A stretch of DNA of 64,000 nt from Acinetobacter sp. ANC 4805 (GTDB lineage Bacteria; Pseudomonadota; Gammaproteobacteria; Pseudomonadales; Moraxellaceae), in contig NZ_JAKZGD010000004.1 in NCBI RefSeq assembly GCF_022549495.1, positions 274,126-338,125 on the forward strand, given 5' to 3'. The number at the start of each line of letters is the position of its first letter. The stretch's first letter is position 1. The translations under genes were made by a program, and so were the position numbers. Shown one piece after another: positions 45,325 through 55,122 of this stretch. The notes beneath the pieces were generated by a model. It was not told the origin of the DNA and searched no databases. It saw nothing but the letters and a program-made list of their open reading frames with translations.

Positions 45325-46885
45325 GGTTGACCTCCTCCAATGAAGTTTCACCATTTGCGACCATGTCCAATGCTTGCTCGCGCATGGAACTAATGCCATA
45401 TTCCAAAGCTTTTTGCTTCATTTCTGCTAAGGATGCTCGATGGATAATCATGTCTTTAAGGGCATCATCCAGTATCAGAATCTCTGCAATCGCTTTTCGA
45501 CCTTTATAACCAGTGTGATTACATTCCTTACAACCTGAGGCGATATAACGGTTTTGCTCTTGTACTTTACAATTTGAACAAAGTAGACGGATTAAACGCT
45601 GTGCAATAATGCCATTCAATGCGCTAACAAAATTAAACTGGTCAATTTCCATATGTTGGAATCGTCCAACCACATCAAATACATTATTGGCATGAACAGT
45701 GGTAAAAACGAGATGTCCCGTCAATGCTGCCTGTATGGCAATTTCACCAGTTTCTTTATCTCGAATTTCACCGACAAGAATTTTATCTGGATCGTGACGT
45801 AGGATTGAGCGCAAGCCCTTGGCAAAAGTTAAGCCTTTTTTAGCATTGATTGGCACCTGTAATACATTATCCAATGCATATTCAACAGGGTCTTCAATGG
45901 TGATTAATTTTTCATAAGGTTTGAGTGTTTCATTAATTAGTGCGTATACGGTTGTGGTTTTACCTGATCCTGTTGGACCTGTCATCAGCACCATGCCATA
46001 GGGTTGGCTGGCAATTTGATGCAATTTTTCTCGATATTGTTGATTATATCCCAAGTCAGATAACTGAAGTTTTTGTCCCTGTTTTAAGATGCCATCTTTA
46101 TCTAAAATTCGTAGAACAGCATCTTCACCAAAAATCCCTGGGATAATTGAGACACGGAAGTCTAATAATTTGTGTTCTAAGTTAATGGTAAAACGACCAT
46201 CTTGTGGTACACGGCGCTCACCAATATCAAGTTCTGCGAGAACTTTAATTCTTGAAACGATCTGTTGAGCAAGTTCGGTTTGATAGATTTGTTTAACCTT
46301 AATCAGAATGCCATCAAGTCGATATCGAATAATTAACCCACCTGAAATATTTTCAAAATGAATATCGCTGGCTTTTTTTATATAAGCATCATATAGCGCA
46401 GCATCCACTGTTTGAATCACTTCATTGGTTGCATTGGCAATACTATTGAGTGAAATGACCTCAATAAGTTCGCTATTTGCGATATCCCCTTGATGAGTAT
46501 GCTCTTGATCGATCTGATTGTTGGAAAAGCTTTGTATTTGCTGTAAATGCTGCTTGATCAACTCAGGGTTTGAGAAATAAATTTGAGTATTCTGAACTTC
46601 TCCTTTTAAAAGTGAAGACAGATTAAAATGCCAAGGAGAGGGAAGAATAAACACATGCTGATCATGATGTTTAGCAAGAAGAATGTTATATCTGAACATC
46701 TCTTGATAACTGATTAAATGATCAGAAGCCTCAAGTTTACTTTCAGAATGCCAATAAGGGATTCTATATAAGGTTTCTAAATAAGAAATCAGTTCAGAGA
46801 ATTGATCCGCTGCAATCTTTTCTAACCAATTTTCATGATTTAATGCTTTTTCTTTAAGTGTGTTTAAGTGTATTTGATTATTCAT
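45308..46885 (-). CDS. Type II secretion/pilus assembly ATPase GspE-like
   Basis: The cytoplasmic ATPase that drives pseudopilus growth. The 525-residue protein has Walker A GPTGSGKTTTVYALI (near residue 305), the Asp box LITIEDPVEYALDNVLQVPI, Walker B VGEIRDKETGEIAIQAALTG, the His box FTTVHANNVFD and a four-Cys metal site (CSNC and CKECNHTGYKG). An N-terminal domain of about 130 residues is diverged. It overlaps gspF by 4 nt. Confidence 0.93.
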   Translation of the reverse strand: MNNQIHLNTLKEKALNHENWLEKIAADQFSELISYLETLYRIPYWHSESKLEASDHLISYQEMFRYNILLAKHHDQHVFILPSPWHFNLSSLLKGEVQNTQIYFSNPELIKQHLQQIQSFSNNQIDQEHTHQGDIANSELIEVISLNSIANATNEVIQTVDAALYDAYIKKASDIHFENISGGLIIRYRLDGILIKVKQIYQTELAQQIVSRIKVLAELDIGERRVPQDGRFTINLEHKLLDFRVSIIPGIFGEDAVLRILDKDGILKQGQKLQLSDLGYNQQYREKLHQIASQPYGMVLMTGPTGSGKTTTVYALINETLKPYEKLITIEDPVEYALDNVLQVPINAKKGLTFAKGLRSILRHDPDKILVGEIRDKETGEIAIQAALTGHLVFTTVHANNVFDVVGRFQHMEIDQFNFVSALNGIIAQRLIRLLCSNCKVQEQNRYIASGCKECNHTGYKGRKAIAEILILDDALKDMIIHRASLAEMKQKALEYGISSMREQALDMVANGETSLEEVNRVTFK

Positions 46886-47931
46886 AATGAACCCACCATA
46901 TCGAAGATCGGGAGGTAGAGGAGGATGACAATAAAGCCAATGCCACTTCCAATCACAATCATTAAAAGTGGTTCAATGACTTTGGATAGTTTTTCAATAA
47001 ATCTAGAAATTTCGGCATCATGAAAGTCAGCAGTTTTTTCAAGCATTCTACTGATATTGCCATTCGTTTCCCCACTTTTAATGAGACGATTAGCGATTGG
47101 GGTCGTGAGCTTATGTTTTTCTAATAAATCGCTAAATTTTTCGCCTTGTTTCAAACCTTGTTCAATAAACTGAATTTTATTTCTTTGGTTTTGGTCAAGG
47201 ATGTCTTTACAATTTTGTAATGCATAGATAAGGGGATAGCCACCCTCAAGCATGAGGCTTAAGCCTCGATAAAATCTGGTAAAAATAACTATATTATAAT
47301 AGTAAGAAAAAACCTTGATTTTGATCAAGTTTGTTAGACTGATATGAAGAATACTTTTTCTATAATAGAATGTGGTTATAAATATAAAAACAATAAAAGC
47401 AATAAGATAGGCTCTATATTGAGAAATATAAGAACCAGACTGGATCAATAAATTAGAAAAAAAAGGAAGTTTTAAATCTAAATCACTATAGATAAGAGAA
47501 AACTTTGGAATCAAATATAGGAGCAAAAATAAAAATATAATGACGCCAATGACTAACACCGTAAGAGGGTAGATAGATGAATTGATGAGCTTAGTTTTGA
47601 TCTTGTCTAGATTTTCTGTATAAGCTAAATAGCGTTCTATTCCAATGACTAAACTTCCTGTCTTTTCATTAGACTTAATAATCGCAATACACAAGTCAGG
47701 AAAGTAAGCTGATTGATAAGACATACTTTGAGAAAGCGTTTTACCTGCTCTTAGATGAGCATAAATGGGTTGTAGAACATCATGGTAAATTTGCCCTCTT
47801 TCCAACAACACATCTATAACTTCTACGATACTTAATCCAGACTCTAATAAAGTTTTGAATTCGTATAGAAAAACAGTGAGGTTGAAATGGGGTTTATAAG
47901 TCAGTTTTTTAAAGACATCACTGCTGTTCAT
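46882..47931 (-). CDS. Type II secretion inner-membrane platform protein GspF-like
   Basis: A 349-residue polytopic protein with the two T2SSF helix bundles (start FKTLLESGLSIVEVIDVLLE; second copy FYRGLSLMLEGGYPLIYALQ and RLIKSGETNGNISRMLEKTA) and membrane helices near 150, 185 and the end. In relatives it links the ATPase to the pseudopilus. It starts directly after the gspG stop codon. Confidence 0.9.
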   Translation of the reverse strand: MNSSDVFKKLTYKPHFNLTVFLYEFKTLLESGLSIVEVIDVLLERGQIYHDVLQPIYAHLRAGKTLSQSMSYQSAYFPDLCIAIIKSNEKTGSLVIGIERYLAYTENLDKIKTKLINSSIYPLTVLVIGVIIFLFLLLYLIPKFSLIYSDLDLKLPFFSNLLIQSGSYISQYRAYLIAFIVFIFITTFYYRKSILHISLTNLIKIKVFSYYYNIVIFTRFYRGLSLMLEGGYPLIYALQNCKDILDQNQRNKIQFIEQGLKQGEKFSDLLEKHKLTTPIANRLIKSGETNGNISRMLEKTADFHDAEISRFIEKLSKVIEPLLMIVIGSGIGFIVILLYLPIFDMVGSL

Positions 47932-48354
47932 TTACCAGTTACCAATATCGGTATTGTCGTTTTCACCACCTAACTTTTTATCTTTACCAAATGAAAAAAC
48001 ATCATAGTCATCATTATGTTGACCAGGTGCAGAATATTGATATTGAGTTCCCCAAGGATCAGCAGGAATATTTTTCTTTAAATAAGGTCCATTCCAACCC
48101 TGTAAATTATTAGGCGTCTTTAATAAAGCAGCTAAACCTTCTTCAGTTGTTGGGTAACGACCTGTGTCGATTCTAAAGTTATCTAAAGCTTTAATAAAAG
48201 TATCAACTTGGGCTTTAGCTGTTGTTACCTCGGATTTGTTAATGTTTTTAAATAGCTTTGGGCCAACAATCCCCGCCAAGAGTCCGATAATCACAACAAC
48301 AATTAATAGCTCTAAAAGTGTAAACCCAGAATTATTCTTTCTCATATTTTTCAT
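47932..48354 (-). CDS. Major pseudopilin GspG-like, first gene of the secretion operon
   Basis: A 140-residue major pseudopilin: leader MKNMRKNNSG, then FTLLELLIVVVIIGLLAGIV with Glu5, and the classic GspG features YPTTEEGLAALLKTPNNLQG, WNGPYLKKNIPADPWG and the Asp/Asn-rich calcium-site region before IGNW. It heads an 11-gene minus-strand operon: G, F, E, PilM-, PilN-, PilO-, PilP-like, D and three minor pseudopilins. The AT-rich bases 48355-48640 upstream must hold its promoter and show no other gene. Confidence 0.93.
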   Translation of the reverse strand: MKNMRKNNSGFTLLELLIVVVIIGLLAGIVGPKLFKNINKSEVTTAKAQVDTFIKALDNFRIDTGRYPTTEEGLAALLKTPNNLQGWNGPYLKKNIPADPWGTQYQYSAPGQHNDDYDVFSFGKDKKLGGENDNTDIGNW

Positions 48355-48640
48355 GTATTTAAAGCATATGATTCAAATGGTAGCAAAAAGTTACAGAAGA
48401 ATAAATACTATTAGGAATTATTTAAATTTATAATTAATTTTACTTAATAATTTATATTTTTTGTTTAGTATAGCTAAATTTGAGTTGGTATATAAATTCC
48501 TGAAATAGTCGTAGCATCTATTTGGGTTGATAAAAGTAGAGAATCTAGCTCAATCGGCTATCAATTTCTGAGTTCCTTAAGGTGTATTTCACATAAATAT
48601 ATTGTTCTAACATCATCTGAATTAAGTAGCTTATGGATGA

Positions 48641-48840
48641 TGATGTGTGCTGAAATTGCAGGAGACTTCCGCTTGGGAGATTCTATGCAGTCGGCTTGTA
48701 AAAGTCCTCTGCCATTTGATTTAGTGTCTTAGACTTTTCTGAATTCTTCCTTGATTATAAAATAGCTCTATATAATTTGTAATACCTGCTGCTTTAGCTT
48801 GGTCCTTTATTCTATAACTGTGATGATGAATCAACATTAT
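48641..48840. mobile_element. Decayed end of an IS3 copy
   Basis: The bases from TGATGTGTGCTGAAATTGCA onward match the left part of the IS3 element at 38881 in the same orientation (AAAAGTCCTCTGCCATTTGA is shared), with many substitutions and indels, and fade out after about 200 bp. It covers only the 3' end of orfB. Confidence 0.8.
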
Positions 48841-48880
48841 TCAATCTGATTGCTTATTTGATGGGCATAAAAAATGGTGG

Positions 48881-48930
48881 GTAGGTTGCGGTGTAGGCTG
48901 TTTTAATGATTTTGAAAAAGTGTAGGTTGT
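48881..48930 (+). repeat. GTGTAGGTTG-type repeats near the right island end
   Basis: GTAGGTTG (48881), GTGTAGGCTGTTTTAA (48891) and GTGTAGGTTGTTG (48920) repeat the word found upstream of int at 15510/15522 and in the right repeat at 49151. All have the same orientation, about 30 bp apart here. Possible arm sites of the integrase. Confidence 0.5.
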
Positions 48931-48984
48931 TGTATAGGTTTTTAGAAGTTAGTGAAAAATTGTTTTATAAATCAATGTAAAGGT

Positions 48985-49287
48985 ATTTCTGCATCATTGG
49001 GGTGTGGTTTGAAAGATCTGCTATGCTATTATTATCATTCATTGTTGTTAAGCCCTTTATTTTCAATGTATTTAATAGTGTTTAACATAAACAGAATATC
49101 CGAGAGTGTTGGAAGAAGTTTAACTAAATACAGCCTAAACCAGAACAAAAGTGTAGGTTGTTTTTGTTTGAACTAGTCATCATTCCTTATCAATATTGGA
49201 AAATGAGCAGCTTGAAAGGATAACAAATAATTCAGTCTTTCAGTAAGGATTAAAGTGGTTCGTTCAATAGATCAACAAGCAACAACT
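48985..49287. repeat. Right direct repeat of the island with displaced mutS start (attR region)
   Basis: A diverged copy of 15344-15658. On the minus strand it encodes [18 protein letters not shown], identical to the MutS N-terminus, then departs and stops (KYLYIDL). On the plus strand it continues into the first codons of an integrase gene. The bases between it and the IS relic hold only the short repeats. Confidence 0.85.
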
Positions 49288-49290
49288 TAG
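49255..49290 (+). pseudogene. Integrase gene stub
   Basis: GTG 49255 after AAGGATTAAA starts MVRSIDQQATT then TAG, matching the first codons of the island integrase (VRSIEQQTT). Everything after is lost. It implies that a second, related element once occupied this site. No gene is visible from 49291 to 49610 apart from the Fur-like box. Confidence 0.7.
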
Positions 49291-49532
49291 ATTTTCATAA
49301 AAACTCGATAAAGCAAGATAAGCAGAGCCTCCACGGTGACCCAAAAATCAATAAAGCTGAGCAGAAGGAATACTACTTTTCAGCTTTTGATCGTTGAAGG
49401 TCAATTTATCCTCTTTAGATTAAATCGTCTCATATAAAATATTTTATATATATTACAATCGCTTGAATGTATTTTTTTAATTTTGATTGAATAGTAAAAA
49501 TATGAAAATAATTACCATATGTAAAATATGAT

Positions 49533-49551
49533 GAAAATGAGAATTATTTTT
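49533..49551 (+). promoter_or_regulatory. Fur-box-like site before the TonB receptor gene
   Basis: GAAAATGAGAATTATTTTT matches 14 of 19 bases of the Fur consensus GATAATGATAATCATTATC and lies 60 nt before the receptor start, within an AT-rich promoter region. Iron repression of the receptor gene is therefore likely. Confidence 0.6.
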
Positions 49552-49610
49552 ATTAAAATTGTACCGTTTGTTATATTTTTTAAGTTTGTCTGAATTTTTT
49601 TGGAAATTTT

Positions 49611-51815
49611 ATGAAATCTCTGCGTTTTAATGCTTACCATAAGCCAATTTTTAAACTCAGTTTATTGAGCATCATGCTCATTCAAGCACAGTATGCTGTT
49701 GCAAATGAACCCAATACACAAACGGCAGTCATGCCAACCATTAAAATTGAAGCGATGAGTGAGCTTGATCCAATCAAAAGTTACATTGATTATGATCAAG
49801 CCAGCGTGACTCGGAATGGGCTAAAGAAAAAAGATATTCCTCAAACCATTGATACCATTGATGTTCAAAAATATAAAATCTATGGTGCAAATGATTTAAG
49901 TGTCATGTTGCAGGGAACACCTGGTGTATCAACAAGTTATGATATGCGTGGAGATGGTATTAATCTTCGGGGATTTAATGCAGATACTGGCGATATCTAT
50001 CGTGATGGTATTCGTGAAAGTGGCCAAGTGCGCCGTAGCACTGCAAATATTGAACGGATTGAGATTTTAAAAGGACCATCTTCTGTGCTTTATGGGCGCA
50101 GTTCGGGTGGGGGTGTTATCAATATGGTCAGTAAATTTGCCAACTTTGACTCTAAAAGTTCAGTTGGTATTTATACGGGTTCGTACGATAACTATGGTAC
50201 GACTGTTGATTTGAATCAAGTTGTAACGGATAACCTCGCATTACGTTTGACAGGAGAGTATGGCGAATCAGATAGTTTTCGTTCAGGAATTGAAAATAAA
50301 ATTGAAATGTTGTCGCCAAGCTTTACCTATAAAAATGATGAAGGTCTCACTTGGACAATGCAATATACCTACGATAAGTTACATCGAGTGCCTGATCGTG
50401 GTCCATCATTTTCTGCCCTTCCTCAAGGTACTTCCATCAAAACAGGTTTCGCACAAGAGGGCGACTATGTAAATGATGTTTTACAAATTGCACGTTCTGA
50501 TTTGAATTATGAATTTGCACCAAACTGGAATTTCCATTGGGCCGTGAGTTATCGAGAAGCTGAGCAAAACTTTGATCATTTCTATTTAGGTGGGCTTTGT
50601 ACTACTGAAAATACCGTGATTGCAAATGCGGGTTCATGTAAGGGGCATGTTGGTGAAATTTCACAAATTTATTATTGGCAGCAAACCAATAACAAAACCA
50701 CCAGTAATACTTTCGATATTCGTGGCGAATTTGATACAGGCAGTCTCAAACACAACGTATTGGTTGGTGCTGACTGGACATACGAGCAACGAGAACCACT
50801 TTTAGCAAACCAAAATAAAAATGGTTCTGCCATATATGGCTATGTGAACCCGTTAACAGGAGATCGAACCAGTTCTAGAGGGACAGGTGATTTAAGTATT
50901 AGAACTCATAATTACAATCAGAATGAAGCTTATGGTCTATTTGTTCAGGACTTAATAAGTTTCAATGATTATTTTAAAATCATGTTGGGTGGTCGTTATG
51001 ACTATTTTCAATCTGAAACAACCAATCGTCTCAAGACAAGTGACGCTTTAGATTATCACCGTAGTATCGATGGTGAGAGCTTTAGTCCAAATGTAGGTTT
51101 CATTTGGCAGCCGATAGCAAGTCAAAGTTTTTATGCTTCTTATAGTAAGAGCTTTGCGCCATTTGGTGGGCGTGTTGGTGTCAATGTTGTTTCTGCAAAT
51201 ACAGATGTAGATGCATTTGATGCTAAACCACAATACAACGAACAATATGAAGTGGGTGTAAAAAGTGATTGGTTAGATAATCGTTTAAATACGCAGCTCT
51301 CGGTCTATGATATTCGTAAAAATAATATTCGCTACCAACCTGACTCAGTGAATCGACCTGAAGAATGGGTGGTTGGTGGGCAGCACCAGTCTAAGGGGAT
51401 TGAGTTTAGCTTTATTGGGCGTGCTTTGGATAATCTATTCGTGCGTGGCGGATATGGTTATATGGATACCGAGGTAACAAAAGACAATAAGCCACAAAAT
51501 ATTGGGAAAGAATTAAACAACACACCTCATCATACAGGTAATCTGTTTGTTCGTTATCTTCCAACCGATAAAATTTATGGTGAAGTCGGAGCAACTTATG
51601 TCGGTGATGCCAAAATTTATCCAAATGGTAACCTAGATAGAGACCCAACCAATTTTGATGGTTTCACACGGTTGGATGCTGCGATTGGCTATAGTACTGA
51701 CCCGTGGAATGTTACGATTGCAGTGAATAACCTAACCAATAAAGAATATTGGCGTTCAGAGTCGATGCCTGGAACGCCACGTAATTTCTTGGTTCGTTTG
51801 AATTATCAATTCTAA
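49611..51815 (+). CDS. TonB-dependent siderophore receptor
   Basis: A 734-residue outer-membrane receptor for ferric siderophore uptake. Signal peptide to about residue 31 (IMLIQAQYAVA), plug domain (KKDIPQTIDTIDVQKYKIYG, VMLQGTPGVSTSYDMRGDGI, RIEILKGPSSVLYGRSSGGG) and a 22-strand barrel with the typical end EYWRSESMPGTPRNFLVRLN plus a C-terminal Phe. It resembles catecholate-type receptors (Fiu/PiuA group), but the ligand is uncertain. It is a single gene outside the island's right repeat. Confidence 0.9.
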   Translation: MKSLRFNAYHKPIFKLSLLSIMLIQAQYAVANEPNTQTAVMPTIKIEAMSELDPIKSYIDYDQASVTRNGLKKKDIPQTIDTIDVQKYKIYGANDLSVMLQGTPGVSTSYDMRGDGINLRGFNADTGDIYRDGIRESGQVRRSTANIERIEILKGPSSVLYGRSSGGGVINMVSKFANFDSKSSVGIYTGSYDNYGTTVDLNQVVTDNLALRLTGEYGESDSFRSGIENKIEMLSPSFTYKNDEGLTWTMQYTYDKLHRVPDRGPSFSALPQGTSIKTGFAQEGDYVNDVLQIARSDLNYEFAPNWNFHWAVSYREAEQNFDHFYLGGLCTTENTVIANAGSCKGHVGEISQIYYWQQTNNKTTSNTFDIRGEFDTGSLKHNVLVGADWTYEQREPLLANQNKNGSAIYGYVNPLTGDRTSSRGTGDLSIRTHNYNQNEAYGLFVQDLISFNDYFKIMLGGRYDYFQSETTNRLKTSDALDYHRSIDGESFSPNVGFIWQPIASQSFYASYSKSFAPFGGRVGVNVVSANTDVDAFDAKPQYNEQYEVGVKSDWLDNRLNTQLSVYDIRKNNIRYQPDSVNRPEEWVVGGQHQSKGIEFSFIGRALDNLFVRGGYGYMDTEVTKDNKPQNIGKELNNTPHHTGNLFVRYLPTDKIYGEVGATYVGDAKIYPNGNLDRDPTNFDGFTRLDAAIGYSTDPWNVTIAVNNLTNKEYWRSESMPGTPRNFLVRLNYQF

Positions 51816-51841
51816 ATATATGTAATCCGTGTGTTGATATT

Positions 51842-51873
51842 CAGCATCTTTGCATAGGTAAGGATGCTGTTTT
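51842..51873 (+). terminator. Terminator after the TonB receptor gene
   Basis: CAGCATCTTT / AAGGATGCTG (one mismatch) with TTTT follows the receptor stop by 26 nt. The rest of the stretch to 52150 is AT-rich and shows no gene. Confidence 0.65.
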
Positions 51874-52150
51874 AGGTCTAATGAGCAAATACATTTGCAT
51901 AAAATTTGACCGTTTAGTTTGTTTTGAATTATAATCAGTTTGTATCTTATTGAATTATATAAAATACAATTGTTTTATAAACTTTAATATTTCTATATTT
52001 GTTTGTCTAAAAAATATACAAAATTAATATGAAAATAATCATATAATTGATACTTGCAACTCGTTTGTGATTATTAAATGTTAATTTTTTCTCGTTTTTA
52101 TTGGTTTTTGTTAGTATCTAAAAAGATCGTATCATAGAGATAATAATAGA

Positions 52151-52348
52151 ATGAAAGTATTACTTACACTGCTTATTATCTGCTCAGTTTTCATTTTAGG
52201 CTATGCAGCTTATGTTGACGCGCAGAATAAAAAGCGTCAGGAACTCATGAAAATTGTGAATGATGCAGAACATAGTTTGAATACCATTCAACATAATCCT
52301 AACTATACAAAGCGTACAAATTTGTCTTCATATAAGCAAAAGCAATAG
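52151..52348 (+). CDS. Small single-helix membrane protein
   Basis: A 65-residue protein with one N-terminal hydrophobic helix (VLLTLLIICSVFILGYAAYV) and a charged tail with a short coiled-coil-like part (KKRQELMKIVNDAEHSLNTI). Typical Acinetobacter-style small hypothetical protein; no family recognised. Confidence 0.6.
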   Translation: MKVLLTLLIICSVFILGYAAYVDAQNKKRQELMKIVNDAEHSLNTIQHNPNYTKRTNLSSYKQKQ

Positions 52349-52478
52349 TTGCTGATGTTCAATGGGTTGGTGTTCTAGGCTGATCCGTAAAAATTATTGA
52401 ACGTTTCACAATCGGGCTTTTTTTATCTTGTAGCCATCAAGTTTTGTGTAGAATCTGTTAAAATATTTACCATTAAAT

Positions 52479-52509
52479 AAAAAGCTGCATCTTCTCATGC
52501 GGCTTTTTA
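52479..52509. terminator. Terminator between the small membrane protein and the NCS2 permease
   Basis: AAAAAGCTGCAT / ATGCGGCTTTTT (one G-U) with a 6-nt loop, A-rich before and T-rich inside the stem end, can work in both directions. The stretch 52349-52678 otherwise carries only leader sequence for the permease; no purine riboswitch fold is evident. Confidence 0.75.
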
Positions 52510-52678
52510 CATTTTGATAGCGGATCAAATTTGTATATCTTGTTGCTATTACAAGGGTTTAACTGGCATGTAGATTGCTTTGTTGTCTTGTCTGGCATTT
52601 CACACATTCAAAAAAGATTGAAATGCAAGAGTACAAATTTCAAGTCCTAAGATCTCAGATTTTAACAGGTGCTATGTT

Positions 52679-53998
52679 ATGACAACGCCTAATGCTTCGG
52701 TTGGTGTTCTAGAACGCTTATTTAAATTAAGTGAGAACAAAACCAACTTTAGAACAGAAGTTTTAGCAGGTGTAACCACATTTTTGACCATGTGTTACAT
52801 CATTATTGTAAATCCACTTATTCTTTCCGAAACAGGAATGGATCATGGTGCTGTGTTTGTTGCGACCTGTTTAGCTGCTGCTATCGGGTGTTTGGTTATG
52901 GGGATTGTTGCGAACTATCCTATCGCACTTGCACCAGGTATGGGCTTAAATGCTTATTTTACCTATTCTGTCTGTTTAGGGATGGGAGTGCCTTGGCAAA
53001 CTGCACTTGCGGCTGTTTTTGTTTCAGGTTTAGTTTTCTTAGCAATAAGCTTCTTTAAAATCCGTGAAGCGATTGTGAATGCAATTCCGATGTCACTTAA
53101 GTTTGCGATTGGTGGCGGTATTGGTTTATTTCTTGCCTTGATTGCACTCAAAAATGCAGGAATTATTGTTGATAATCCAGCGACTTTAGTTGGTCTGGGA
53201 AATATCAAGCAACCTACGGTTTTACTGGCTTTATTTGGCTTTTTAATGATTGTGGTTTTACACCAGTTAAAAGTTCGTGGTGCGATCATTATTAGTATTC
53301 TCGCAGTTACAGCAATCGCAACGGCTTTAGGCTTAAATGAATTTAAAGGTGTTGTTGGACAGATTCCATCGATTGCACCAACCTTTATGCAAATGGACTT
53401 TGAAGGTTTATTTACTGCAAGTATGGTTGGTGTGATTTTCGTCTTCTTTATTGTCGATTTATTTGATAGTACGGGTACTTTGGTGGGTGTATCACACCGT
53501 GCAGGATTGCTACAAGATGGTAAATTACCGCGCTTGAAGAAAGCTTTATTTGCTGATTCAACTGCGATTGTTGCAGGTGCAGCATTAGGTACGTCTTCAA
53601 CAACACCGTATATTGAATCTGCATCAGGTGTTGCTGCGGGTGGTCGTACTGGTTTGACTGCCGTTGTCGTTGCATTGTTATTTATCGGTTGTTTATTCTT
53701 AGCACCATTAGCGCAATCTGTTCCAAGTTTTGCGACAGCCCCTGCGTTGTTGTTCATCGGTGTGTTGATGATTCAAGGAATCACACATATTGATTGGGAT
53801 GATATTACAGAAGCAGTCCCAGCATTCTTAACGATTGTATTTATGCCATTTACGTATTCAATTGCAGATGGTATTGCAATGGGCTTTATCAGTTATGCAT
53901 TGGTTAAGTTATTTACAGGCAAGGCAAAGACCGTTCCTTATATGGTTTGGATTATTGCAGCACTGTGGGTATTTAAATTTATTGCATTTGGTGGCTAA
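52679..53998 (+). CDS. NCS2-family purine permease (AzgA/PbuG-like)
   Basis: A 439-residue inner-membrane transporter with about 12-14 helices. The signatures ALAPGMGLNAYFTYSVCLGM and SLKFAIGGGIGLFLALIALK, VDLFDSTGTLVGVSHRAGLL and GTSSTTPYIESASGVAAGGR mark the adenine/guanine/hypoxanthine group of NCS2. It stands directly before an adenine-deaminase-type gene, suggesting uptake and salvage of adenine. Confidence 0.9.
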   Translation: MTTPNASVGVLERLFKLSENKTNFRTEVLAGVTTFLTMCYIIIVNPLILSETGMDHGAVFVATCLAAAIGCLVMGIVANYPIALAPGMGLNAYFTYSVCLGMGVPWQTALAAVFVSGLVFLAISFFKIREAIVNAIPMSLKFAIGGGIGLFLALIALKNAGIIVDNPATLVGLGNIKQPTVLLALFGFLMIVVLHQLKVRGAIIISILAVTAIATALGLNEFKGVVGQIPSIAPTFMQMDFEGLFTASMVGVIFVFFIVDLFDSTGTLVGVSHRAGLLQDGKLPRLKKALFADSTAIVAGAALGTSSTTPYIESASGVAAGGRTGLTAVVVALLFIGCLFLAPLAQSVPSFATAPALLFIGVLMIQGITHIDWDDITEAVPAFLTIVFMPFTYSIADGIAMGFISYALVKLFTGKAKTVPYMVWIIAALWVFKFIAFGG

Positions 53999-54027
53999 GC
54001 CATTTAAAAATTAGTGATAAAACCTCT

Positions 54028-55079
<1,052 letters not shown>

Positions 55080-55082
55080 ATC

Positions 55083-55110
55083 AAAAAAAACCGCTTTAAG
55101 CGGTTTTTTT
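55083..55110. terminator. Bidirectional terminator between convergent genes
   Basis: A-run, AACCGCT / AGCGGTT with loop TTA, then T7; it serves the deaminase gene and the converging cytochrome gene. Confidence 0.9.
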
Positions 55111-55122
55111 ATGTGTCAGGGT

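Larger units (their letters stand above)
15344..49287. mobile_element. Genomic island of about 34 kb inserted at the 5' end of mutS
   Basis: The island runs between two copies of a roughly 300-bp direct repeat made of the mutS start, the mutS-int spacer and the integrase start. It begins with a P4-type integrase and carries phage-satellite-type genes, a giant secreted-protein pair and a type II secretion-like operon. The left repeat keeps mutS intact; the right one encodes only the first 18 mutS codons. This fits site-specific insertion into mutS with replacement of its start. Exact crossover bases cannot be fixed by eye. Confidence 0.8.

Noticed and set aside
48952..49176. Plus-strand frame in the right repeat, with a similar frame at 15356-15547
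   Set aside because: It is the antisense of the duplicated mutS start and spacer; the two frames resemble each other only because the DNA is repeated.
52510..52678. Purine riboswitch upstream of the NCS2 permease
   Set aside because: No conserved three-way-junction core could be recognised; only a terminator-like hairpin lies upstream.
52963..53757. 264-codon antisense frame inside the permease gene
   Set aside because: It is the mirror of a long, codon-biased membrane protein gene. The translation is Ser/Thr/Asn/Lys-rich without any domain or ribosome-binding site.
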